Source of the DNA: Nocardioidaceae bacterium
GTDB taxonomy: Bacteria > Actinomycetota > Actinomycetes > Propionibacteriales > Nocardioidaceae
Assembly: GCA_025966335.1 (NCBI GenBank)
Contig: JAICRS010000073.1
Span: 1 to 12,171 of the forward strand
Length of the DNA: 12,171 nt
Direction: 5' to 3'
The notes under the pieces are model-generated. The model was not told where the DNA came from. It saw nothing but the letters and a program-made list of their open reading frames with translations, and searched no databases. How positions within the stretch are numbered: position 1 is the first letter of the stretch; every line of letters begins with the position of its first letter. The position numbers were made by a program, and so were the translations under genes. Below are positions 1 through 6,610 of the stretch, one piece after another.

Positions 1-499
1 CCAGGATGGTCTGGTCGGACTCCTTGTCGAGGCCGTAGGCCAGCGCAGCCGCGGTCGGCTCGTTGACGATCCGGCTCACGTTCAGGCCGGCGATCTCACC
101 GGCCTCCTTGGTGGCCTGACGCTGGGCGTCGGAGAAGTATGCCGGGACGGTGATCACCGCGTCGGTGACCGTCTCGCCGAGGTACGCCTCCGCGTCCCGC
201 TTCAGCTTCTGCAGCACGAAGGCCGAGATCTGCTGCGGGGTGAACTTTTTGTCGTCGATCTGGGTCGACCAGTCGGTGCCCATGTGTCGCTTGACGGAGC
301 GGATGGTCCGGTCGACGTTGGTGACCGCCTGGCGCTTGGCCACCTCTCCGACGAGCACCTCGCCGTTCTTGGCGAAGGCCACGACGGACGGGGTGGTGCG
401 AGCGCCTTCTGCGTTCGCGATGACGGTGGGTTCGCCACCTTCAAGGACGGACACGACGGAGTTCGTCGTACCGAGGTCGATGCCGACCGCGCGAGCCAT
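1..499 (-). CDS. dnaK: Chaperone DnaK (Hsp70), N-terminal part, cut by window edge
   Basis: Hsp70 chaperone: an ATP-driven cytosolic foldase that binds exposed hydrophobic peptides with DnaJ and GrpE. About 166 residues of the nucleotide-binding domain are visible, from MARAVGIDLGTTNSVVSVLE (phosphate-1 loop) through KRHMGTDW and ITVPAYFSDAQRQATKEAG to NEPTAAALAYGLDKESDQT, all textbook DnaK sequence. The rest of the ATPase domain and the substrate-binding domain lie beyond base 1. The ATG at 499 is supported by a GGAGGT Shine-Dalgarno about 6 bases upstream and by the family's usual N-terminus. A HAIR operator about 125 bp upstream points to HspR repression. In actinomycetes dnaK usually leads a dnaK-grpE-dnaJ-hspR operon; those genes would be to the left and are not seen. 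Confidence 0.98.
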   Translation of the reverse strand, partial: MARAVGIDLGTTNSVVSVLEGGEPTVIANAEGARTTPSVVAFAKNGEVLVGEVAKRQAVTNVDRTIRSVKRHMGTDWSTQIDDKKFTPQQISAFVLQKLKRDAEAYLGETVTDAVITVPAYFSDAQRQATKEAGEIAGLNVSRIVNEPTAAALAYGLDKESDQTIL

Positions 500-623
500 G
501 TTTCTACCTCCGATGTCGGCCCGTTCGCCGGCCGGACGGTTCGTGTCCGGGACGCGCGGGCGTGTGTTCTCAGTTCTGGTGGACGGGGCGATCGTGCTCC
601 GCCGACTCGAGTGTGTCAAATAA

Positions 624-644
624 CTTGAGTCTGTTCAACTCAAC
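624..644 (-). promoter_or_regulatory. HAIR element (HspR operator) of dnaK
   Basis: On the minus strand the site reads GTTGAGT, seven bases, ACTCAAG. This matches 13 of the 14 conserved positions of the HAIR consensus CTTGAGT-N7-ACTCAAG, bound by the MerR-type repressor HspR in Streptomyces and mycobacteria. It lies about 125 bp before the dnaK start, and TTGAGT and TTGAAC hexamers inside it could be the -35 box, so repressor and RNA polymerase would compete. The -10 box is not clear. Expected behaviour, from the family, is repression at normal temperature and release on heat shock. Confidence 0.85.
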
Positions 645-706
645 TCTTGTCATGGAGTACAACGCAGGAAGACGGCGGTTGTTCCCGTCATTTCACTGCC
701 GGACGC

Positions 707-722
707 TGTGACTCCGGTCACT
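707..722. promoter_or_regulatory. Crp/Cmr-like dyad (TGTGA-N6-TCACT)
   Basis: The sequence TGTGA CTCCGG TCACT matches the Crp-family consensus TGTGA-N6-TCACA except for the last base, and forms a dyad with 5-bp arms GTGAC/GTCAC. It is about 210 bp upstream of the dnaK start and 65 bp upstream of the HAIR site. This is far for direct activation of the HAIR-overlapping promoter, but possible if there is a second upstream promoter. Such short dyads also occur by chance in GC-rich DNA. Confidence 0.35.
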
Positions 723-803
723 TCGCGGAGGCGCCCGAAGGCGGTGGGTCGCAGGCGGAGGCGTCGTACGCCGGCATCGGCGCCTCGCCCTTCGCTCGCG
801 CGT

Positions 804-1031
804 CATTCCCGTCCATATGGATGGGAACGGCACCCCAGATCGCGGTCCGAGATGTCGTTATCGCCCATATGGACGGCAACGGCACCGAGCCGCTGACCGC
901 CCCGACTGATGTTGGTGCCAACGGGTACGCCGGCCGTGGCGACTCGTCGACCGCTGTTCCGGTTCACGTGCGTGGGAACGGTAGTGATCTCGCTGGATCC
1001 ACGACCGTTCCGGTTCACGTGCGCGGGAACG
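804..1031. repeat. Array of palindromic elements with about 50-bp periodicity
   Basis: Four related imperfect palindromes are centred at about 816.5, 868.5, 967.5 and 1018.5. On the minus strand each begins CCGTTCCC (one CCGTTGCC, one TCGTTCCC), has a CATATG or CACGTG core, and ends in GGAAC, GGGAA or, degenerate, GATAAC. Unit 1 (806-827) pairs in 10 of 11 positions; units 3 (956-979) and 4 (1006-1031) keep perfect 5- and 6-bp outer arms. A shorter dyad, GTTGGTGCCAAC at 911-922 (centre 916.5), fills the gap, so successive centres are 52, 48, 51 and 51 bp apart. The core change from CATATG to CACGTG preserves self-complementarity. Function is unknown: a multi-site operator, structured RNA, or REP-like 3' end element are all possible. 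Confidence 0.75.
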
Positions 1032-1074
1032 ATAGGAGCCCGACATTGGCACGGGTCAGCACCCGCGCGGATCG

Positions 1075-1650
1075 TCAGCGCGCGCGCTCGAGAACCGGGA
1101 GGGTACGGCGGAGCAGGTCGACCACCGGGCCGAGCAGCAGGATGATCAGGATCGTGCCCGGGCCGATGTCGGCGCCGAGCAGCCAGCCGACCAGCGCGCC
1201 GCCGCCCTGGACGATGCTGTAGCTCCACCGGAACGGCACCGGTGGGTCCCAGGCGATCGCGGCCGCTTCGGCCGGCCCGGCGCCGGTGTTGCTCGCCAGG
1301 TAGCCGGCCACCCCGACCGCTATCAGCACGAAGGCCAGCGCCAGCGAGCCGATCCGGCCGGGCCAGGAGTCGACGGGCGGAACGAGGGTCAGCACACCGG
1401 AGATCACGATCCCGACCAGGAACCACTGCACGACGGTGCCGGGTCCCGGGCGGGTGCCGCGCGCCCACGCCATCCCGATGAACGCGGCGCCGACGACGAT
1501 GTTCAGCACCCAGAACGGTCCTCCGGTGGCCTCGGTGAGACCGCTGACCAGCGAGGAGTACCCATCGGACCCGAGGGCGGCCTCGAGCAGGAAGGCGACC
1601 CCTATACCGAGAAGCGTGCAGGCGACGACGAGCTGCACGTACCTCAGCAT
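1075..1650 (-). CDS. YczE/YitT-type integral membrane protein
   Basis: A 191-residue membrane protein resembling the YczE/YyaS group (COG2364), which has no firmly established function. About five hydrophobic segments are visible: residues about 4-27 (LVVACTLLGIGVAFLLEAAL), 45-62 (FWVLNIVVGAAFIGMAW), 73-92, 101-120, and a C-terminal helix ending LGPVVDLLRR. The glycine-rich first helix and the GWLLGADIGPGTI stretch before the last helix fit the family. The ATG at 1650 directly follows the TAG stop of the DUF3817 gene with no intervening base, implying translational coupling. The start is placed by this junction and by the onset of the first helix. The family call rests on pattern recognition. 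Confidence 0.78.
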   Translation of the reverse strand: MLRYVQLVVACTLLGIGVAFLLEAALGSDGYSSLVSGLTEATGGPFWVLNIVVGAAFIGMAWARGTRPGPGTVVQWFLVGIVISGVLTLVPPVDSWPGRIGSLALAFVLIAVGVAGYLASNTGAGPAEAAAIAWDPPVPFRWSYSIVQGGGALVGWLLGADIGPGTILIILLLGPVVDLLRRTLPVLERAR

Positions 1651-1992
1651 CTACACACGCGAGGGCTGGCGGGCGTCCTCGACCGACCGCGCCTCGAGAC
1701 GGCCGGTGCGCGCGGCCCAGACCTCGAACAGGACGGTCGCGAACGGCGGGACGGAGCAGGCGAGACCGGCCACGGTGACCCACAGCGACCAACGGAGTGC
1801 CCGTGCCACGAGCAGGGTGAGCACGACGTACGCGACGAAGATGCCGCCGTGGATCGGGCCGAAGATCTGCACACCGAGCTCCCCTGCGTCGGTGAGGTAC
1901 TTGAAGTACATGCCGGTCAGCAGCCCGGCCCAGGAAATCGCCTCCGCGACGGCGACGATCTTGAACAGGGTCACGTAGGTGCGGGGATCCAT
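1651..1992 (-). CDS. DUF3817 family small integral membrane protein
   Basis: A 113-residue protein with three or so transmembrane segments: residues about 9-28 (FKIVAVAEAISWAGLLTGM), 45-65 (IHGGIFVAYVVLTLLVARAL) and 70-90. The early EAISW, the YFKY motif and the GPIHGG-F-AYV loop-helix match DUF3817, an actinobacterial family of unknown function. A longer open frame extends upstream to 2613, but that part is Arg/Gly-rich shadow of the neighbouring gene. I place the start at the ATG at 1992 because it begins the family-like N-terminus and has AGGA about 8 bases upstream. It lies 35 bp after the preceding gene and abuts the next, so the three form a likely operon. Confidence 0.82.
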   Translation of the reverse strand: MDPRTYVTLFKIVAVAEAISWAGLLTGMYFKYLTDAGELGVQIFGPIHGGIFVAYVVLTLLVARALRWSLWVTVAGLACSVPPFATVLFEVWAARTGRLEARSVEDARQPSRV

Positions 1993-2027
1993 GCCCCGAA
2001 TCCTATGCGGCGCGCGAGCGGACGCGG

Positions 2028-2582
2028 TCAGCGCAGGGTGACCCGGACCGGCGCGGACCTGCGGCCGGTCGCCTCGTCGACGACCCGGAACCGGTTGACG
2101 CCTTCCCGGCCGCTGAGCACGTAGGTCCTGAACCTGTTCCCGTCGACCGTGACCGTGACCGGGAAGTCGTCCCAGCCGCCGTCGAAGCGCTGGACCTGCA
2201 AGGTGGCGCCGTTCCCGCCCCGGTAGCGGCCGCTCAGGTAGACGCGCTCGAAGGTGGCCGCGTTCCTCGGTGTCGCGGTCAACGTGATCCGCTGGCGGTT
2301 CTTCCGGTTCGGCTTGTCCGGGCGGTCCCGGTCCGTGGGTGAACCCGCCGTCTCGGCCGCCTCGGTCGGTGCCGGAGGCGTCGGTTCCGGCGACGGAGTC
2401 GACTGCGGGATGTAGAGGCTCGGCTCCTCGGTGCTGGCCGCCCCGGCCGAGCCGACACCGGCGAGCCTCACCGCACCGAGCGCGACCAGACCGACGACCG
2501 TACCGATCACGAGGGCGGCCGCGACGAGGGCACCGATGGAGAACAGCAGCTCGCGCGGCCACGTGCTGTCTTCGTCCTCCAC
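2028..2582 (-). CDS. Membrane-anchored hypothetical protein with Pro-rich stalk and Ig-like C-terminal domain
   Basis: A 184-residue protein of unknown function. A short acidic N-terminus (MEDEDSTW) leads into one hydrophobic helix at about 12-43, followed by a Pro/Thr/Ser/Glu-rich linker at about 48-92 and a basic patch (PNRKNRQR). A beta-rich domain at about 97-184 follows; its W-DFPV, VDGNRFRTYV, REGVNRFRV and SAPVRV elements resemble bacterial Ig-like/fibronectin folds. The predicted topology is cytoplasmic N-terminus, single span, and an extracytoplasmic domain on a flexible stalk. The start is a GTG at 2582 preceded by a good GGAGGG about 3-8 bases upstream. It is the first gene of the three-gene membrane cluster. 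The Ig-like assignment is inference from strand pattern. Confidence 0.75.
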   Translation of the reverse strand: MEDEDSTWPRELLFSIGALVAAALVIGTVVGLVALGAVRLAGVGSAGAASTEEPSLYIPQSTPSPEPTPPAPTEAAETAGSPTDRDRPDKPNRKNRQRITLTATPRNAATFERVYLSGRYRGGNGATLQVQRFDGGWDDFPVTVTVDGNRFRTYVLSGREGVNRFRVVDEATGRRSAPVRVTLR

Positions 2583-2680
2583 GCACCCTCCCCGGTCGCG
2601 ATGTCACCAACACCCCTATCGTCCGGTATGACGCAAGGGACCGCTACGGGGTTCCGCCCAGGATGTGCCCCAATCGACAC

Positions 2681-3604
2681 TCAATCGGCGTGGTCGCGCC
2701 GGTAGTGCTCGGTGAGCAGGTCCGCGCCCCAGTCGCGGTCGAGGTCCCGCCACACGGTGTGGATGTGGTTGGCGTCGTTCTGGGTGTTGTCGTACTCGAG
2801 CAGGAACCGGGTGCCTCGCACCGCGTAGTAGTGCCCCTGCCCCGGTTCCGTGCCGCCGGCCCACGCGAACGCGAGCGACTCCGGGTCGACCGCGGGCGGT
2901 CGGTCGACCCGGCCGAGGTAGTGGTCGACGAGCGCACGGAACCGGGTCTGCTGCGCATCGTCGAGGTCGGCGAACCGGATCCCGGTGGGCACGGCCGTGA
3001 TCTCCGCGCGCACCGCGTTGCCGGTGCGGATGTCGCTCGGGGCCTCCGTTGACACGATCGCCCGCGCCCACTGCGTCTCGTCGAGCACGTCGAGGAGCTC
3101 GCGGGCCAGGTCCTCCTCCGCGGCCAGCACCCGGCGACCGGCCTCCGGTCCGTCCGGGACCCGGGCCGGGTTGGCTCCGAAGAACAGCGGCGTCACCGCG
3201 GCCTTCCCGGCGACCACCGTGAAGTGCAGGCACAGGTGATGGCCGCCGACCCGCCAAGCCCAGGGTGCCTCCCCGGCAGGGTCACCGAAGACCGCGAACC
3301 AGTAGTGCTCCGCGTCGCGTCGTTCCGCGCCGGGCCGCCCGGCCCGTTCCTCGAGGGCCTTCAGCACCGGTTCGAGCGCCATGATCTCGCGGGCCGTCTG
3401 CGCGCCGCGGGCGGACAGCGCTGAGTCCATCAGCGCCAGCGCCCGGTCCCGTTGGCCCGGCTCCATGTCCTTCAGCGCGAGGCCACCGCGCGTGCCGGGG
3501 GTGTACTGCCACCGGTGCCGTTCCGGGTCGGTGAGGTCGTAGCGCGCGGCGGTCCGCTGCCCGTCGTACAACGAGTCCAGGAAGGCCCTCGCCTCGGCCC
3601 GCAT
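2681..3604 (-). CDS. DUF3500 domain-containing protein
   Basis: A 307-residue protein covering essentially the whole DUF3500 domain, a family of unknown biochemical function. Family hallmarks are visible: W-FA-FGDP near residue 100, RVGGHHLCLHF with a His pair, FFGANPA, a central EE-LAR-LLD-LDE-Q helix, and the highly conserved GHYYAVRG, EYDNTQNDANHIHTVWRD and HY near the C-terminus. The clustered His, Asp and Asn residues look like a catalytic or metal site, but that is inference. I see no signal peptide, although several DUF3500 proteins elsewhere carry one. The ATG at 3604 follows the P450 stop by two bases and has no clear Shine-Dalgarno, so it is probably translated by coupling to the P450. 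Confidence 0.93.
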   Translation of the reverse strand: MRAEARAFLDSLYDGQRTAARYDLTDPERHRWQYTPGTRGGLALKDMEPGQRDRALALMDSALSARGAQTAREIMALEPVLKALEERAGRPGAERRDAEHYWFAVFGDPAGEAPWAWRVGGHHLCLHFTVVAGKAAVTPLFFGANPARVPDGPEAGRRVLAAEEDLARELLDVLDETQWARAIVSTEAPSDIRTGNAVRAEITAVPTGIRFADLDDAQQTRFRALVDHYLGRVDRPPAVDPESLAFAWAGGTEPGQGHYYAVRGTRFLLEYDNTQNDANHIHTVWRDLDRDWGADLLTEHYRRDHAD

Positions 3605-3606
3605 GC

Positions 3607-4974
3607 TCAGCGCGGGCGTACGACGATGCGGGCCCCATGTCGCGGGACGCTGGTGATGTTGCGGACCTTCGGGACGTCACGGGTCCCCGAGGGGAGCGCC
3701 ACGTCGTACTCGAGCAGCACCTCACGGAGCACCGCGACGCCCTCCATCAGGGAGAACCCCGCGCCGATGCAGCGGCGGACGCCGCCACCGAACGGGATCC
3801 AGGTGTTCGCGGGGACGTGGCCCTCGAGGAACCGCTGCGGGCGGAACTCGTCAGGCCGGTCGAAGTTCTCCTCGCGGCTGTGCGCCAGGATGATCGACGG
3901 ACCCACGTTGGTGCCCCGCGGCAGGTCCCACTCGCCGATCCGGGCCGGCGCGGTCAGGTAGCGGATCACCATCGGGATCACCGGGTGCAGCCGCATCGAC
4001 TCCTTCATCACCGCCTCGAGGTAGTCACCGTCCCCGCTGTCCGCGGCCGCCCTGGCCAGGGCCAGCTGGGCGGGATCGCGCCCGAGCTCGTACAGCGCCC
4101 AGGACAGGGCGGTCGCAGTGGTCTCATGGCCGGCAAGCAGCAGGGTCACCAGCTGGTCGCGCAGCTCGGCGTCGTCGAGGCCGGGTTCGCCGTCGTCGTC
4201 CTGGACGGTGAGCAGCCGGGAGAGCACGTCGGAGCGCTGCTCGAGATCCCCGGCGCTGCGGCGTTCGGCGATCTCGGCGTACATCACCTTGTCGAGCGCG
4301 CGCTGGTTGTCGACCGTGTCCTTCCACGGGCCGAACTTCTGCAGCAGCGGGTAGCCCCAGCCGAGGAGGACGATCGGGCTGATGTCGACGGTCTTGTTCA
4401 CCAGCGGCCGCAGGGTGCCCAGCCGGCTCTCGTCGGTGACCCCGAACACCACCCGGAGGATCACCTCCAGGGTGAGGGCGTTCATCCGGTCCAGCGCGCG
4501 GAACGGTACGCCGGGTGTCCAGCGGGCGATCTCGTCCCGGGCGAGCCGGGTGACGACCGACTCGTAGGTGCGCAGCGCGGCGCCGTTGAACGCCGGCATC
4601 AGCAGCTTGCGGGCACGGCGGTGCTCGGCTCCGTCCTGCAGGAGCAGCGAGTGCTCGCCCATCACCGGGCCGAGGATCCCGTTGCCCTTGCCGGCGTTGA
4701 ACACCTCCGGGTCGCCGGCGAAGATCTCCTTGGCGCGCTCGGGTTCGGCGAACAGCACCATCGGGCTGGCCTTGGGAACGACCCGGATCGTGAACGCGTC
4801 GCCGTACCTGCGGTGCAGCCAGGGGATGAACTGGTGCCGGTAGCGCATCAGCGCGAAGCTCTGCAGAATGGCCGGCCAGCGCGGGCCGGGCGGCAGTGCC
4901 CTCGCCGGGATCCGCGGCGCGGCGCCGGCGTTGAACGGCCTCATCTTCGTGAAGCGGTCATCGGTGACCGTCAT
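3607..4974 (-). CDS. Cytochrome P450 monooxygenase
   Basis: A 455-residue haem-thiolate oxygenase that would insert oxygen into an organic substrate using electrons from a ferredoxin/reductase system; no such partner is in this window. All key motifs are intact: I-helix oxygen-activating AGHETT at 281-286, K-helix ExxR at E325/R328, a PERF-like FRPQRF at 377-382, and the haem loop FGGGVRRC with ligand Cys402. An early HRRAR at about 118-122 fits the C-helix haem-propionate contact. Length and layout resemble mycobacterial CYP135/CYP138 and cyanobacterial CYP110-like enzymes more than the shorter CYP105/107 types. There is no N-terminal membrane anchor. The ATG at 4974 has a weak ribosome site; Met11 is an alternative. 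It probably leads a two-gene unit with the DUF3500 gene. Confidence 0.96.
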   Translation of the reverse strand: MTVTDDRFTKMRPFNAGAAPRIPARALPPGPRWPAILQSFALMRYRHQFIPWLHRRYGDAFTIRVVPKASPMVLFAEPERAKEIFAGDPEVFNAGKGNGILGPVMGEHSLLLQDGAEHRRARKLLMPAFNGAALRTYESVVTRLARDEIARWTPGVPFRALDRMNALTLEVILRVVFGVTDESRLGTLRPLVNKTVDISPIVLLGWGYPLLQKFGPWKDTVDNQRALDKVMYAEIAERRSAGDLEQRSDVLSRLLTVQDDDGEPGLDDAELRDQLVTLLLAGHETTATALSWALYELGRDPAQLALARAAADSGDGDYLEAVMKESMRLHPVIPMVIRYLTAPARIGEWDLPRGTNVGPSIILAHSREENFDRPDEFRPQRFLEGHVPANTWIPFGGGVRRCIGAGFSLMEGVAVLREVLLEYDVALPSGTRDVPKVRNITSVPRHGARIVVRPR

Positions 4975-5010
4975 GGCGGTGGATCACATCCCCGGGGTCG
5001 GCGTTCTTCG

Positions 5011-5025
5011 CATACTACGGGTATG
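5011..5025 (-). promoter_or_regulatory. Candidate P450 promoter -10 with overlapping dyad operator
   Basis: A dyad CATAC-TACGG-GTATG lies 37-51 bp upstream of the P450 start. On the minus strand it includes TAGTAT, a good TANNNT -10 box; an upstream TCCAAA about 17 bases away would be only a weak -35. Transcription would then start about 30 bp before the ATG. A dyad over the -10 box is a typical repressor site (for example TetR-type), which would make the P450-DUF3500 unit separately inducible. This rests on sequence pattern alone. Confidence 0.4.
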
Positions 5026-5082
5026 TGACCGACGTTTGGAAGGGTGCGCGACGCGTCCCGCGCACTCCGCGGCACGGGCGAC

Positions 5083-5133
5083 TCAGTTGCAACGGCAGCA
5101 AGAAGCCGCCGCGCGGGATGCCGTTGCGACTGA
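5083..5133. repeat. Inverted repeat 1 (15-bp arms, 21-nt loop)
   Basis: Left arm TCAGTTGCAACGGCA (5083-5097) and right arm TGCCGTTGCGACTGA (5119-5133) pair in 14 of 15 positions. The exception (T5087/G5128) would be a G-U wobble in plus-strand RNA but an A-C mismatch in minus-strand RNA. No U-tract follows on either strand, so a canonical intrinsic terminator is not supported. It lies between the MFS stop and the P450 promoter region. Confidence 0.7.
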
Positions 5134-5160
5134 ATGGGCGGGTCACCCCAGCGCGTCTGG

Positions 5161-5228
5161 GCGGATACGACGTGACGAGAAGCAGGCAGGAAGCACCCCG
5201 GAACATGCGTCTTGTCACGTCGTACCGC
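5161..5228. repeat. Inverted repeat 2 (15-bp arms plus bulged extension)
   Basis: TACGACGTGACGAGA (5166-5180) pairs with TCTTGTCACGTCGTA (5210-5224) at 14 of 15 positions. Allowing one bulged A (5165), pairing extends four more base pairs (GCGG with CCGC) to 5161 and 5228. The loop is 29 nt. The single mismatch (G5177/T5213) is again a wobble only in plus-strand RNA. It starts about 34 bp past the MFS stop, so on the minus strand it could act as a 3' stabiliser or U-less terminator. Confidence 0.7.
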
Positions 5229-5261
5229 CCGGGCCGGCGACCCGGCCGCCGTAGTGCGGAC

Positions 5262-6545
5262 TCACTGCTGGGCGGCGCGGAGCTCCCGCTCGAGTACGGC
5301 GTGCGGGTCGGTGCGCGCGTCGTAGGACCAGAAGTCACGCAGCCACAGGGCGGTCGCGGCCACACCGGCCACACAGAGCACTCCACCGCTGGCGATCGAC
5401 CCGCGCACGCTCCACATGTCGGCGACGAGACCAGCGCGGGCCTGGCCCCCGAGCGGGCCGAGGGAGTAGGACAGCATCTCGATGCCCGCGAGCCGGCCGC
5501 GCATCGAGTCCGGGATGGTCTGGTTCCACACGGTCGAGCGGAAGATCCCGCTGATCATGTCCGCGGCCCCGGCCAGCGTGAAGCAGACCAGCACAAGCCA
5601 CATGCTCGGTGCGACTCCGGCCAGCGCGACGGCGGCGCCCCAACCCATCGCGGCGATCACGACCGCGCGGCCGTGGTGGTGGACGCGGCCGGTCCAGCCC
5701 GAGGTCGCGGTGGCGAGCAGGGACCCGACGGTGCCAGCGCTGTAGAGGAGCCCGAGCAGGCCCGGCTTGTCGAAGACGTCTTCGGCCAACGCCGGGAAGA
5801 GCACGGTCGGCATCGCCATGAGCATGGCGACGATGTCGACCACGTAGGTCCCGAGCAGGTCGCGGCGACGCAGCGCGTAGGTGAGCCCCTCCGCGATCCC
5901 CTTCACCGACGGTGGGTTGCTCCGGTCCGTCACCGGGTAGGGCCGTAGCGCTGCGAACAGGGCGGTGGCCACCAGCAGCGCGACCACGTCCACCAGGAAG
6001 CACCAGCCGATCCCGACGTAGGCCAGCAGCAGGCCACCGACCGCAGGACCGGCGAGCAGGCCGACCTGGATGCCGAGCGAGGACAGGGCGCTGGCCGCCG
6101 TGATCTGGTCGTGCCGCACGGTCCGCGGCTCGAGCGCCTCCTTCGACGGGCGCTGCAACGACTGGGCCGCCGCGAGCAGGGCGCCGAGGACGTAGATCGG
6201 CCACACCCGCGGGTCTGGGAGGAAGGCGTTGACGGCAAGTGCCGCGGTGAGCACGACCTGCGCGACGCCGGTCACCACCAACATCCGCCGGCGGTCGACA
6301 TGGTCGGCGAGCGCCCCGCCGTACAGCCCGAACACCACCAGCGGGACCAGCTCGACGATGCCGAGCGCGCCGACGGCGAAGTTCGAGCCGGTGAGCTGGT
6401 AGATCTGGTACGGCAGCGCGACGTAGGAGACCATCCCGCCCAGGTAGAACACGGTGCCGGCCCAGAACAGCAGCCGGAAGTCGCGGGACTCCTTCAACGG
6501 AGTGGTGTCGACCCGCAGCGCACCGATGCGTTCCTTCAGCTTCAC
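5262..6545 (-). CDS. MFS transporter, drug/siderophore-exporter type (EntS-like, MFS_3)
   Basis: A 427-residue major facilitator with about 12 hydrophobic segments, expected to export a small molecule using the proton gradient. Features include the N-terminal RDFRLLFWAGTVFYLGGMVS helix, the loop 2-3 motif A GGALADHVDRRR at about 76-87, SLQRPSKEALEPRTV after helix 4 (typical of the EntS/MFS_3 subgroup), and the mid-protein FPALAEDVF segment. The substrate is not readable. I take the GTG at 6545 as the start because it begins the family-like N-terminus (VKLKERIGAL) and the longer open frame upstream is a shadow of the LuxR gene. A GGTGAGAAG about 12 bases upstream is the best ribosome site. The gene lies 65 bp after the LuxR gene and is probably co-transcribed with it. 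Confidence 0.92.
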   Translation of the reverse strand: MKLKERIGALRVDTTPLKESRDFRLLFWAGTVFYLGGMVSYVALPYQIYQLTGSNFAVGALGIVELVPLVVFGLYGGALADHVDRRRMLVVTGVAQVVLTAALAVNAFLPDPRVWPIYVLGALLAAAQSLQRPSKEALEPRTVRHDQITAASALSSLGIQVGLLAGPAVGGLLLAYVGIGWCFLVDVVALLVATALFAALRPYPVTDRSNPPSVKGIAEGLTYALRRRDLLGTYVVDIVAMLMAMPTVLFPALAEDVFDKPGLLGLLYSAGTVGSLLATATSGWTGRVHHHGRAVVIAAMGWGAAVALAGVAPSMWLVLVCFTLAGAADMISGIFRSTVWNQTIPDSMRGRLAGIEMLSYSLGPLGGQARAGLVADMWSVRGSIASGGVLCVAGVAATALWLRDFWSYDARTDPHAVLERELRAAQQ

Positions 6546-6610
6546 GGCGCGAATCTTCTCACCGGCCGGGTGGTGCGGCGACCGAAATTCCGGGTCAGCC
6601 GGATGTGATC

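Larger units (their letters stand above)
500..1074. other. 575-bp gene-free region between yczE-like gene and dnaK
   Basis: No convincing coding sequence is present: the open frames crossing it on both strands are low-complexity readings of GC-rich repeats with no recognisable domain. From the dnaK side it holds a roughly 125-bp dnaK leader, the HAIR element, a Crp-like dyad, a stretch at about 725-800 in which I see nothing specific, and then the array of palindromic elements. The array begins only about 45 bp past the stop codon of the yczE-like gene. Confidence 0.6.

Noticed and set aside
804..1031. CRISPR array with ~28-bp repeats and ~24-bp spacers
   Set aside because: The units are palindromic and diverge strongly from one another, one is collapsed, spacer lengths vary, and no cas gene is present. 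CRISPR repeats within an array are nearly identical.
803..1792. A 329-codon minus-strand frame spanning the palindrome array
   Set aside because: It is out of frame with the YczE-like protein over most of its length. The repeated peptides HVNRN and HMxxND simply mirror the DNA palindromes.
3637..5028. A 463-codon plus-strand open frame
   Set aside because: Antisense to the P450 gene, which has every family motif; the plus-strand product resembles no protein family.
5161..5228. Classical intrinsic terminator for the MFS gene
   Set aside because: Stem and 29-nt loop are longer than usual and no U-tract follows on the minus strand, so I list it as an inverted repeat instead.
5025..5948. A 307-codon plus-strand open frame starting in the intergenic spacer
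   Set aside because: Most of it is antisense to the MFS gene and the first part reads through the two inverted repeats. No domain and no good ribosome site.
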